Shown piece after piece: positions 34,524 through 44,929 of a DNA stretch of 64,000 bases. Both the position numbers and the translations under genes were made by a program. Source of the stretch: Vigna angularis (lineage: Eukaryota; Streptophyta; Magnoliopsida; Fabales; Fabaceae). Numbering within the stretch: position 1 is the first letter of the stretch; each line of letters begins with the position of its first letter. The stretch is from the NCBI RefSeq assembly GCF_016808095.1, contig NC_068972.1, forward strand, positions 22,994,289 through 23,058,288. The letters run 5' to 3'. Below the pieces are notes generated by a model. It searched no databases, was not told the origin of the DNA, and saw only the letters and a list, made by a program, of their open reading frames with translations.

Positions 34524-35786
34524 ATGGGCGGTCATAACCAAGTTTATGCTGAGGGTGCTTCTATTGATAGACCTCCTTTGTTTACGGGGGAAAATTATGC
34601 GTTTTGGAAAATTAGAATGCAAATATTTTTGGAGTCTATTGACAGGGGTATTTGGGAAGTTGTTATGAATGGACCAATTGTTCCCACTATTTTTGTAAAT
34701 GATATGCAAGTAGAAAAACCCTTTTTACAGTGGACTATGGATGAAAATAGAATGGCACAATATGATGTTAGGGCTAGGAACATAATTTTATCTGCACTAA
34801 CCCTTGATGATTTTTTCAAAGTTTCTGTTTATGAAAGTGCTCAGGAAATGTGGGAATTTTTAAGAGTTACTCATGATAAAGTCATAGATGTTGTTAAGTT
34901 GACGTTGTCTGTTTCAAGCTCCTCAAGCTCAAACAATTCAAATGAGCAAGAAAATCTATGCTTAATGGCCAGCAATGAATCATCTAAAAGCCAACTCTTG
35001 AAGAAAAAGAAGGACAATCAAGGTTCCTCTTCGAGCTTCAAATGTTATGGATGTGGTGAAATAGGCCATGTGAAAGCTTATTGTTCAAGCAACAAAAGAA
35101 GTAAAGAAACAAAAGAAAAGAAAATTCACAAGAAGAAGGTTCACATTGCTTGGGAGGATAATGCATCAACCACCTCTAGTTCAAGTGATTCTGTTGAAGA
35201 AGCCAACTTATGTTTGACAGCTAATGCTGATGACACTACAAGCCAAGTAAGTTGCTCTAGCCTTGACACTAGTGAATTTGATGTACAAAAAGCTTTTCTT
35301 GAATTGCTTGATGAATCTGAGAAATTAAATGTTGCTCATAAAAATTTGAAAAAGGAGTTTAAAGAATTGCAAATTAAATATGATAAGGCATTAGATGAGG
35401 AAGTAAGTTTGAGAAATAAAATTTGCAACTTGGAAATGAAAGAGTCTTCAAATGTTGAACATCCTGTTGAATGTCTTTCATGTAAGAGTCATATGCTTGA
35501 TATTGATATTCTTGAAAATCTTCTTGAAGTTGCAACTGGAAATAATAATGTTGAAATGCCTATAACTGTTAAAAAGGTTTATAAAAACAAAAGTGTTTTT
35601 AAAAGTAAGAACCAAATTAAAAGAACTCGTAGGGTATGGGTTGAAAAAGGAACTGTGTCTTATAGAAACCCAAATGTTGTCACATGCTTTTATTGTATGA
35701 AAAAGGGGCACACTTCTAACAAATATAGAATTAAACATTTTGATGTTCCAAATGGAAAATATGCTTGGATTCCTGTTATAAAGTAA
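34524..35786 (+). CDS. Copia Gag, stand-alone, internally shortened
   Basis: The frame is open for 420 codons from the ATG at 34524; the upstream continuation to 34401 lies in the LTR and is not counted. The N-terminus (1-120) is a typical copia Gag start (a PPLFTGENYAFWKIRM motif, then EMWEFL). The usual ~100 residues that follow in the UBN2 domain are missing: the sequence jumps to a Ser-rich linker near 130. A canonical CX2CX4HX4C zinc knuckle (CYGCGEIGHVKAYC) lies near 170, followed by a Lys-rich patch and a long Leu/Glu/Lys stretch (about 255-330) that looks coiled-coil. A second knuckle near the end has Tyr in place of the last Cys. After the stop, 35795-35830 still reads like the NPKGPK...WGPK gag-pol junction in another phase, showing that pol was lost. 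It probably still binds RNA and may assemble with a helper element's Gag. Confidence 0.88.
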   Translation: MGGHNQVYAEGASIDRPPLFTGENYAFWKIRMQIFLESIDRGIWEVVMNGPIVPTIFVNDMQVEKPFLQWTMDENRMAQYDVRARNIILSALTLDDFFKVSVYESAQEMWEFLRVTHDKVIDVVKLTLSVSSSSSSNNSNEQENLCLMASNESSKSQLLKKKKDNQGSSSSFKCYGCGEIGHVKAYCSSNKRSKETKEKKIHKKKVHIAWEDNASTTSSSSDSVEEANLCLTANADDTTSQVSCSSLDTSEFDVQKAFLELLDESEKLNVAHKNLKKEFKELQIKYDKALDEEVSLRNKICNLEMKESSNVEHPVECLSCKSHMLDIDILENLLEVATGNNNVEMPITVKKVYKNKSVFKSKNQIKRTRRVWVEKGTVSYRNPNVVTCFYCMKKGHTSNKYRIKHFDVPNGKYAWIPVIK

Positions 35787-36569
35787 ATTGTCTCTAACCT
35801 CAAAGGACCCAAATGAGATTATGGGGACCAAAACTCTATTGTTTTGTTTTGCAGGTTAATTTTTCAAAAGGAAAAGAAGACTCTTTGGTATCCTGGTATT
35901 TTTTAAAGAGCTTTGAAATAATTTATGAATGTTAGATGTGTCTTAAGTTGAAAATTTGGCCCAAATTTGTGTTTTTCGAAAATTAACGTAAATAATCGAT
36001 TACCAAGGGTAATAATCGATTATCTCGTCCTCAAAATTTGGATTTTGGCAATTTGGCTCGCAAATAATCGATTATTTAAAGTAATAATCGATTATCTTAA
36101 GTCACAGCATAAAAAAAAACTTTTTTTAAAAAAAAAACTTTTTTGAGTCTGTTTTTAAAAGGGGATTATTACATTCAAGGGAAGATATATGAGTTTGTTA
36201 GATATCTTGTTTTTATCTCTATTATGGATTAATTAATATTGTTTGTACTTCTTAATTAGAGTTGAATTTCTGTTTTTCTTATATTCCATGAGGAATTCTG
36301 TTCTTTCATGTTATGAAATTTCAATTTTATTTCTGTTTTGAAATGCATCAATTCTTTTGTTGAGGGGGAGAAAAATTTGAGGGGGAGAAAAATTTGAGGG
36401 GGAGTTTTTCCACTTTTTTACTTTTTGCTTATGATCAAAAAGGGGGAGAAAACTTCTAATTTTAGTAGTGCAATTATTACTAACATGTTTGTAAGTATGG
36501 AATCTGTGCAGGAAATTAGAAATGCTTTTAACAAATTGAATTTTTGATCATCATCAAAAAGGGGGAGAT
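35787..36569 (+). other. Non-coding internal tail with TAATCGATTA pairs and PPT array
   Basis: Four exact TAATCGATTA palindromes lie at 35993, 36013, 36065 and 36085, again as two pairs 20 bp apart. Three GAGGGGGAG purine blocks (about 36362-36407) are repeated in tandem, another AAAGGGGGAGAA lies near 36439, and the functional AAAAAGGGGGAGA tract ends one base before the 3' LTR. No coding sequence is seen. Confidence 0.8.
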
Positions 36570-37443
36570 TGTTACCAATAAGGAGTATTGGTAAATCTTG
36601 AAGAAATTTGTTTTGATGATGCTGCAAGAAGTTTTAGTTGAAGAAGATATTAGAATTAGTTAAAAGCAATTTGTAGAAATTAAATGTAGTAGGAAATTCT
36701 TGTAAACTTTGTAAACTTGCATTTTTAACTGCAATAATCTATTATGGAATGACAATAATCGATTATCACAGAGTCATACAGGAATAATCGATTATCACAT
36801 CATATAATCGATTATTACATTTTGAAAACCCTGTAACGGACTTTAATAATCGATTATCACTTTTGATAATCGATTATCTGTGGCAGTTATAATTCATCTT
36901 TGCGAATTCAGAATAGTGAGCTATATAAGGTTCTTCCAAAACTCTAAGAAGAACACTGAGCTTTTTGAGAATACAGTTTGTCTGAGGAAGTTCTAAAAAG
37001 CTAGTTCAAGTGCTTTGCCTGGTCTCGTGAATAGGAGAAGCTCGTGTTTCGTGTGTCGATAGTCGGAGCGGTTCTCTTCGAGTTGGCAAGGTGGTCATCT
37101 TCCGGTTCGTTCGTCGAAGGAAGGTTTTATCTCTCTGTTTTTTTTTATTCACTCTTATTGTAATTGGTGAAACTGATTTTAGTGAAAACGTTAATCACTT
37201 TTTATAGTGATTAACAACTGGACGTAGATTCTTTTGAATCGAACCAGGATAAAAATCCAGTGTATCAATTTTTCTACTCCCTACTCTTTTTATTGTTTTA
37301 TGCACATCAACTGTTTGATAAATTTTCTCTAAGAAAATTGTTTTTCTAAAACGGACCATCGAAACTTGATTTGTGACCGTAACACGCTTTCAAAATATTT
37401 TATTCCGCTGCGCGACTCTATAACGGTACCGATTGTTCCAACA
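36570..37443 (+). repeat. 3' LTR of the young copia element (874 bp)
   Basis: It is almost identical to 33604-34478, including all five TAATCGATTA palindromes (36756, 36785, 36805, 36847 and 36867) and the terminal inverted repeat. GAGTC follows directly. Confidence 0.95.
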
Positions 37444-39434
37444 GAGTCCTTGTTAATGGGTTTCACCCTACCGCACACAAGGTTAGTCTTTAAACTCCCT
37501 TTTGCCAAATGAAGAAAATCCCCTTAGGCTAAGACCTCTTGCTACTCTCCACGACATAACCATTCATCTCTATTTGAGTTGGGGTTATTGAGAGCGTCAG
37601 GATAAACCTCTAGCATAACTCTGGCCATTCATACCAACAATAACATAGGGCACCACCATGTATCCTCTCCACGAGGATCATGGAATTATGTCCATCAATA
37701 TCACTCACATAATCATTCACATATTCCTCATCACCGTAACCATCTCATAATCATATACATATATTTCACGCACATTGTATACTACCACATTAAACCTCAA
37801 ATCCATCACCAAATCATCAACAATGCATCAAGAAATCATAACACATCATAAAAGACCAAGTAACCAAGTCCTGAGAATTGGCACTCAGGCGCCCAGGATG
37901 TAGTGCTCAACGCCCTAGGTGTTGTTTCCTGGCACTCAACGCCTCAAGGTTGGCGTTCAACACCTTGACCTCTGGAAACTGGTGTCCAACGTCCTAAAAG
38001 GTTGCTCAGGCACTATCAGCAAACTGAAACTCGATTTAGATCACTTCACACACTTTTCCCACAACTTTAAATGATTCCTAGGACCTTCTAAATACCCTGA
38101 AACATCTGAAATTTGGTCCCTAACTCAAAATGACCATCCAACACCCAATTCACTCACTCTACCCATCCAAACTTAGTTTTATACCTTTTCTACCAGATTT
38201 ATGCAACTTAGCAGTTTAGACAAGTCATAAATAACTTCATGATAGACCCTAAATCCTCTTATATGCCTTAAACCTTCCAATTTAGATTCTCACCATTCAA
38301 AACCCCTATCTTGAACACCAAACTCACCTAGAACTCAAAATATCAATTATCAATCCTTTCGACGTCAAATTTCCCTTTATTAACACACTAGACAAGTTAC
38401 AATTGACTAAAAGACCAGATCAAAAACTCAATTTCTCCCCTTTACTCATTCCATCAAAATCTCAAATGTGAAAATCTCAAAATGGACTTAGAACCTTCCT
38501 AAAACCACCACTTTAACTCTTTCCTTATTCCTTATCATATTTTATCAACTCACGGTACCAATAAGTCCCAAATAACCCATAACCAAACATGCAAATGACA
38601 AATTTCATACTCTAACACCATCTCACCAAATAGCCTATCAAAACCTCAATTTCAACTACCAAAACCCAAAAGACTTCAACTCATTACTTCACTATCTTTG
38701 AAATGCACATTCCAATCATCAATACAACATATTCACATGCAATTCATTATTATAATATCATCCAAAATACATCACATCAGAATTTCATTGTTAAATAACC
38801 AAATACACATGTTTAGTTGAACTAATACTAACCAAAATATTCAGATTGTGATCATATTAAATTATCATACATGCAAGCACCTAATTTTCACAACAAAAAT
38901 AATAAAAATATAAACACAAGCTTCCCTTACCTGTTAGAATTCCAACTAGCTTTAAAACCCCGACTATGCTCCCTTATCTCAAAGAGACCAAACAATACTT
39001 ATAGACCACGAAAGCATGATTAAGGTATACCATTAGAATCATTGATGAGTAGAAAACCTAAGAAAAAGTTCAGACCATACATGTGACAAAGAAAAACCCC
39101 ACATGCATTGAAAAACATGAAATTAAAGAAAATAGTAGAAAACTGACTTACTTTATTTGAGAAACTGATCGAACAGACTTGAAGATCTCACCGCAAGGAT
39201 CACACAGGCGGTTTCTGATCTTCAAACAAATTAACAAGGTTCAAGATCCTTTAAAAAGAAGGTAAAGGACTCTAGAAAAGTGGTTTTCAGAGAGATTGTG
39301 TGTTTTAAAATAATGAAACCCGTTTATAACAATTCATTTTATATTAAAACTTTTTAATATTAAAATAATAGAGTCTCATTATTTTTAACTTACTATCACT
39401 TCTAAAATATCATTTTCTAGGTCTTCACATTATA

Positions 39435-40520
39435 TTTTATAATTTTAATTAAAATTATTTAAAAGCAAATCTTTAAAATATAAATTTAGATAAAAATTAA
39501 TTTTTTTAATTTAATAAAATATTAATATAAATAAATTTCCTCTTTTAAAATAATAAATTTAAAGAAATTGTATTAAAATTTCCATCCATACCCTCACCAC
39601 ATTTGTTGACAAATATTATGAAGGAAGAAAAGACCTAAATCATGATGAATATGAAAAACGAATTAATTATTCGTACAAAGGCTTTATAACAATTGTAAAT
39701 CTTTAGATTTAAATAAAAATAAGTCGTTTTCATACGTGGCTTAATTAATAGTCAATTATTTTAGTGATCTTACTTCGGTGGGTGCATGGATTTAAAAATA
39801 TGGAAAGTTAGGTTCATATTCAACTCCCAATGTCAAATCTAAATCTAAAGAAGGTAATAAAACCCATGATCTAACTAAAATAAATTACTTTTTTTGGTTT
39901 TGTATTTTAATCACAACTAATTATTTTAATAGATTTTTCTAATTTTTTAATTTATTTATTGATGTTAAAAAAGTTTTCGCTAAATAGTAACTCTAATTAT
40001 TCATGTTAACATCTATTAATGTTATTTTTATGATATTGATAATTGAGACTTTTTACTGTTTTTTTTTTATTAATATGAGCTAAATAATTCTTTCTATGTA
40101 TGAGAACATAATATTTTTATTTATATTAAAAAATAATAATCATTATTGATCTCAATAAAAAGATAATTATATCAAATATTAATTAAAGAAATCTAATTTA
40201 CATATAAAAAATAGTTTATCCAATAATTGTTAAGAAAGCCATAACTAATATCAAATAAAAAAATAGTAATATACACGAAAAGTTATAATAATTTCAATAT
40301 CAAAATATTTAAAAAAAAATAATTAATATCAATAATGAATAGTCCGTCTAACAATAATTTCATTTTAGTCAAGTTAATATTATAACCAAAATTGAACGAC
40401 CACTTTTCATCTAAATCATATATTTTATTATTAATTTATTTAAATTTTGTATAGAAATAAATTATCTTAAAGGATTTCTTTGTATGGAAAGTTTATAAAA
40501 GTAGAGTTGTCTTTTTCTCT
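39435..40520. other. AT-rich intergenic stretch, nothing recognised
   Basis: About 1.1 kb of very AT-rich DNA with short homopolymer runs. No gene, terminal repeat or tandem array is visible. Confidence 0.7.
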
Positions 40521-40524
40521 TTTA

Positions 40525-40818
40525 GCCCTTGTTCACTTGAATGGATTTGGGAGAGTGATTGAATGAATTTGAGAGGATTTGAAGGTAAATTTTTTGTTGT
40601 TTATTTGAGTGAATTTTGGAGGTAAGTGAGAGTGAATTTGGAAGTAGATTTTTTAATTTGTCACATCAATCAGATTCTACACTAATTCTCACAAACTTTA
40701 CTTTCAAATCCACTCTCACCTCCAAAATCCACTCAATTAAACAACAAAAAATTTACCTTCAAATCCTCTCAAATCCATTCAATCACTCTTCCTCAAATTC
40801 ATTCAAGTGAACAGAGGC
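40525..40818. mobile_element. PIF/Harbinger-type foldback MITE
   Basis: The 294-bp element is almost entirely an inverted repeat. It starts GCCCTTGTTCACTTGAATG and its other end, read from the opposite strand, is GCCTCTGTTCACTTGAATG. TTA flanks both sides (40522-40524 and 40819-40821), the 3-bp duplication typical of PIF/Harbinger (Tourist-like) elements. The arms meet near 40670, so the RNA would fold into a long hairpin. The small open frame on it is a by-product. Confidence 0.85.
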
Positions 40819-40829
40819 TTAAAGAACTT

Positions 40830-42050
40830 TTGGATATAACTCAGAGAGATCTTTAGATAATTTCTCATACATTTTTTTTCTGTAATTTTAAAGAATATTA
40901 TTAGAGATTTAGGAGATGATGTCTTTTCTTTATGAAGTAAGACGTAACATTTTAAAATTCTTTTGTACTGGATATTCTTTTATTATGAAAGTGTGTTTTT
41001 AATTACATGTTTATGAATTGGTTTATATTTGTTGTTGAATGAATTGATCATTGGTCTAATTTTACTAACTTGGGATTGAGTGCGAATTGGTTCCAAGTTG
41101 TGGTCCAATCAATTTTCCTCATGCTTTTAGATGCTAGGAATAAATCTAAGGCTCTAGTTGGTTTTAGAGTTCTAATTTTAATATAGGTGATATGTTCAAG
41201 TAGTCACTAAGTAATTATATCAAAGTTTGGTGATCTTATGCTCTAGGTGCTAGGAATGGACCTCGAGTTACGTTTAAAGATCACTCTGAAGACATGATTA
41301 ATTACATCATCATAACTAATGACGAAACCTTTACAAGAAAGGGATAAAGTGGTGTAGTCGACCTTCAACACGTTTTTACTATCTCGAAGTCAATCCTTTA
41401 CAACTCTAAACTGTCTTACAACGTATTTTCACTACCAAGTAGCTATGTTCCATAGATCAATTCTATTTTATACTTTTTATGCAATCTCTTTACTGTTTTA
41501 TTCAAGGTCAACCTAGTTAGAACATTGAGTTTTCTGCAAAATTTCTATAGATACGACACTTGTTACACTACAAACTATTAAGTATATTTGTTGAAATATT
41601 TGATTTCTTTATAGCAACAACAATAAGTCTTCAGTGTTGTTGTCGAAGATTTGTGTCAAGAAAATCAGTGTTTCAAACTAGTTTGATCGTTGTACAAACT
41701 GTATTCAGATTTGGTCATATCAACATACTTTCATTTCGTTGTTACATAAAAAATTTTTCAAAATTTTCTGCATAAATTCTTCTTTGTATTATTTATGATG
41801 CTTATCATTGTCTAAGCTATTTTGTGTGCAAAGAAAGAAATAAAAACAAGTTATGCTATTTGATCCTAAGGTTGAACGCAAAACTAAGAGACTTAACAAC
41901 AAAAATAAAAGGCAAAAACAATTCCTGAAACAGCAGCTACAACAACAAACAAGGACCATAATACAACATTTGATTTGAGCACTCACTGCTAAACACAAAT
42001 GGATGCATGGAACAACCAATAAAGGTTGTTGGGAGACTACATAGAGCATT
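40830..42050 (+). other. Probable Ty3 non-coding remnant leading to gag
   Basis: No coding region is found. The stretch 41080-41560 (blocks such as CAACCTAGTTAGAACATTGAG and ATACGACACTTG) has the flavour of the LTR/leader of Athila- or Ogre-like Ty3 elements that precedes gag, but I cannot define its borders. Confidence 0.35.
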
Positions 42051-42054
42051 AAGG

Positions 42055-42315
42055 ACCATGCCATATCTCAAAGACTTGTCAAAGGTGTAGAAATGAAGCC
42101 TACACTGCTCTCTTTGATAACAACAAATGAATTTGCTAGTTTGGATTAAGAAGACCCTTTTCAACCATCTTACCACATTCTATAAGTTAAGTGGAACTCT
42201 TGGTACAAATTCTGATGATGAGGATGTTGTATATCTCAGACTGTTTCCTTTTTCACTCACAGGTAAAATAAAAATATGGCTACAATCTCACCCAAATCAA
42301 AGCTTAACAAGTTAA
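42055..42315 (+). pseudogene. Ty3/gypsy gag fragment (Athila/Ogre-like)
   Basis: The clear part, from ~42127, reads LFNHLTTFYKLSGTLG, then DEDVVYLRLFPFSLTGKIKIWL and HPNQSLTS, a pattern typical of Retrotrans_gag in Athila/Ogre-type elements. Upstream, the expected Gag start (LFDNN.FA.LD) is present in a different frame with a stop. The fragment ends at 42315 with a stop; zinc knuckle, protease and pol are missing. Confidence 0.75.
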
Positions 42316-42462
42316 GAATATGTGAAGAATGATAGGTTTAGAATGTTTATACTTATTTGTTTCTGTTTTGTTTTTCTGCTCCTATTATTCAGGGAGAATA
42401 AGTCAATTAGTTCCTTGATTTTAGGGATGACATCTAGGCATGTAAATGTGATCTTTTCAGTT

Positions 42463-43140
42463 TTAGTTTACTATAACCACTTTATACAGTCGTGTGCTCT
42501 TTGTTAATAAACAAGAGTGAATGTTTCTCGTTCTTCTTCTATACCTTAGATTCTTAAATATATCTAAATTTTCACAGAGACAACAAACTTGACTTGTATA
42601 AGTAGAGAAATCGGGAGGTTGTTCCATGAAAATTTGTTCAGTAAGGTCATAATGTAAAAATGCATTGTTTATATCCAGTTGATGCACGAACCATCTTGTA
42701 GTGATAATAATAAAAAGAAAAACATGTATCATTGTAGGCTTCACCAGAAGCCTAAAAGTTTCAAAATAATCAATACCTTCAATTTGAATGTATCCACGAG
42801 TCACTAAATGAGCCTTTCTCTATTGAAGAGAACCATCTTTGTGAAATGTTACCATATTTTTAGGTAGAAGGAGTGGCAGTAAGTATACTAGAGATAAAAG
42901 AAGTATTATGTGAAACATCTGGATTGGATAAAAGGGGAAGAATCATCATATTGAGTGTAATAGTTATTAGATGAGGGAAACAGTAGTTGATGAATAGAAA
43001 ACGTTTCTTTAACAACCTAAATTTGCCAACTTTTTGACAACTACGCGTGGCGCTTCCTCGTTGGTTTGTTTGAAATATTTTATTAAAAATATGCATTTTG
43101 TCTTTGAGGGCATTTTTGGAAACACATTTGAGATTTTCCT
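42463..43140 (-). pseudogene. Ty1/copia RT fragment (left part of split relic)
   Basis: Reading leftwards, a KDGSLQ..KA.LVTRGYIQIEGIDYFETF segment (to ~42760) and a HQLDINNAFLHYDLTEQIFMEQPPDF segment (~42600-42690) are the N-terminal reverse transcriptase of a copia element, with the catalytic-region aspartate context intact but later frames broken. Sequence 42860-43140 fits the linker before RT. The relic ends near 43157, where a CACTA-type terminus begins; further parts of a minus-strand copia reappear at 48.2-48.8 kb. Confidence 0.82.
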
Positions 43141-44929
43141 CTTCATTTCGCGGTTTCCACTACAAGAAAAATGGTAATGATATACGAATTTTTATCTGTA
43201 TGTAATAGGGATGTTAGATACGGATGTTATATACGAATTTGTAAAATGACATTACACACGAAAAAATCTGTATAAAATGGGGAAAAAAATTACACACGGA
43301 TTATCCGTATATAATATCGGTGGGTAATATTGGTGCATGTTGGCGGAAACTTTGCTAAGGATAGGTCTGTATGTAAGGCCGTATGTAAGTGGAAAAAACA
43401 TTTACCCGTTGATATTTCATACGGATGTGGAGATAATTAATAATTAAAAAATAAAACTAAATAATATACAATTTGATTAAACTCTTCTATCACTTTTCTC
43501 CCTCCCTCCCTCGAGCGAAGTTTCTCTCCTTCTTGAGCCCTAGCTTGTCCTCCTTCTCGAACCATAGCATTAATCCATGATTCTCCCTCACTCACTACAA
43601 CCATGATTCTCCCTCACTCACTGCAACCATTATTCCCCCTCTCTTAAACCCTGTTGTCGTACTCGTTGTTGTGTTGTCAATTTAAGACTTCCTCTCTCTC
43701 CACAATTTTCATTTCCCTCTTCTTCCTCTCTCTCCACCATCTTGTCAATCTCTCTTCACCATTTGAGATTGTTTTCACTATCTTTAGATGATTTCTTTTA
43801 TTGTCGCGGGATTATCTGTCCGTGTTGGTCTTCTTCTCCATCAAAAGACATTTTCCCCTTTGTTCGTTTGTCCCTATTTTCGGGTTGGCATCATTTCTCC
43901 CTTTGTCCAAGGTTTCACCTTTTCGCAGGTAGCGTCGAGGTTGGTAGCACCATGAACTCAATGATTTATGCATTTTGTTGATGTATGTGTTGTTTAAAGA
44001 ATATGGGTTCGGTAAAATGAGAGAGTTTTAAAGAGTATGTTGTTTATACCTTGACCATGAAAGTTGCATTGTTGTACATTTGATGAAAGGTTATGTTATG
44101 TATTGAAATGTTGAAGGTTGTAACTAGAGCATTGACTATTCTATTATGATTTGTTTGTTTGTTTTTCTAACTTTGGTTTTGGTTTTGTTGTTGTCAATGT
44201 GTATTGTAGATGATTTTTTTTATTTAAGTGTTTTACTATGTTTTATGTTGCTTTGTAAAGGTTATTGGTGATGTTTTTTTTTGTATATATTGTTTTAGGA
44301 GATTTTTTTGGCATTGGTAACAATTGATCCTTTTACCCGAAGTTAAGCGGTCATTTAGGATTGGAGCTAAAGTTATACAATCATTTGGTTTTGTCAAAAA
44401 TGATGATGAAAAATGGGTTCACAAAAGAGAGGATGCTCATGGAATGAGTGATGTTCATCAAGCGTCTCCCCCTCCGTAAGAGAGTTCTTCTACAATGCTG
44501 ACTCAAGTTATCAATGACATCCGAGATCTTTGCACGTTTGTGGGATCCGATTTGATAACATGGAAAACAAATTTAACAACATGGACACTCGAGTTGGAAA
44601 CCTAGAGAACAAATGGATTATATACGAAGTTTCTTAGATCAACAAGGACCTTCTTAGATTTGATAGTATAGTCTTTCATAGTTTTTAAACGAAATACTTT
44701 TTTATTATTGTAATGTTTTTTCAATATTGTAATGTTTTCTTATAAATGAAAGAATTACATTTTTTTATTTCTTATCTATTATGTTATTTTCTTTGACTAT
44801 GAATGAATGGATTAGAACGTAATGTGTTAATTTAACTTCAACCATAATTGATTTTGAAAACCATTATGAAAAAAAGTTTCTTTGATTCGTCGTCTTAATT
44901 ATAGTTGAGGTTGATGGTTTTCACTCACT

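Larger units (their letters stand above)
33604..37443 (+). mobile_element. Young gag-only Ty1/copia retrotransposon
   Basis: A structurally complete element: 5' LTR 33604-34478, primer site 34481-34492, gag, long purine tracts and 3' LTR 36570-37443. GAGTC flanks it on both sides (33599-33603 and 37444-37448). Comparing the LTRs by eye I find one substitution (TTCTGC versus TTCCGC) and one T-run length difference in ~875 bp, so insertion was recent. The interior is only 2.1 kb and has no protease, integrase, RT or RNase H. It must have been mobilised by proteins supplied elsewhere, so it is a non-autonomous TR-GAG-like element. It lies inside an older solo LTR. Confidence 0.95.
33118..39429 (-). 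repeat. Solo Ty3 LTR (minus strand) interrupted by a copia element
   Basis: On the minus strand this LTR starts TGTGAAGACC (39429) and ends GGAAGTTACC (33118). TTATA flanks it on both sides (33113-33117 and 39430-39434), so it is a solo LTR left by recombination between two LTRs. After removing the nested copia element (33604-37443) and its duplicated GAGTC, its length is about 2.5 kb. Its first 200 bp resemble the LTR at 55540 (AAAATGGTATTTTA..., AAAACCACTTTTCTAGAGT), so they are one family. A (TA)n run lies at 33161-33225. GGCACTCAACGCC-type motifs cluster at 37875-38015. Confidence 0.85.
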
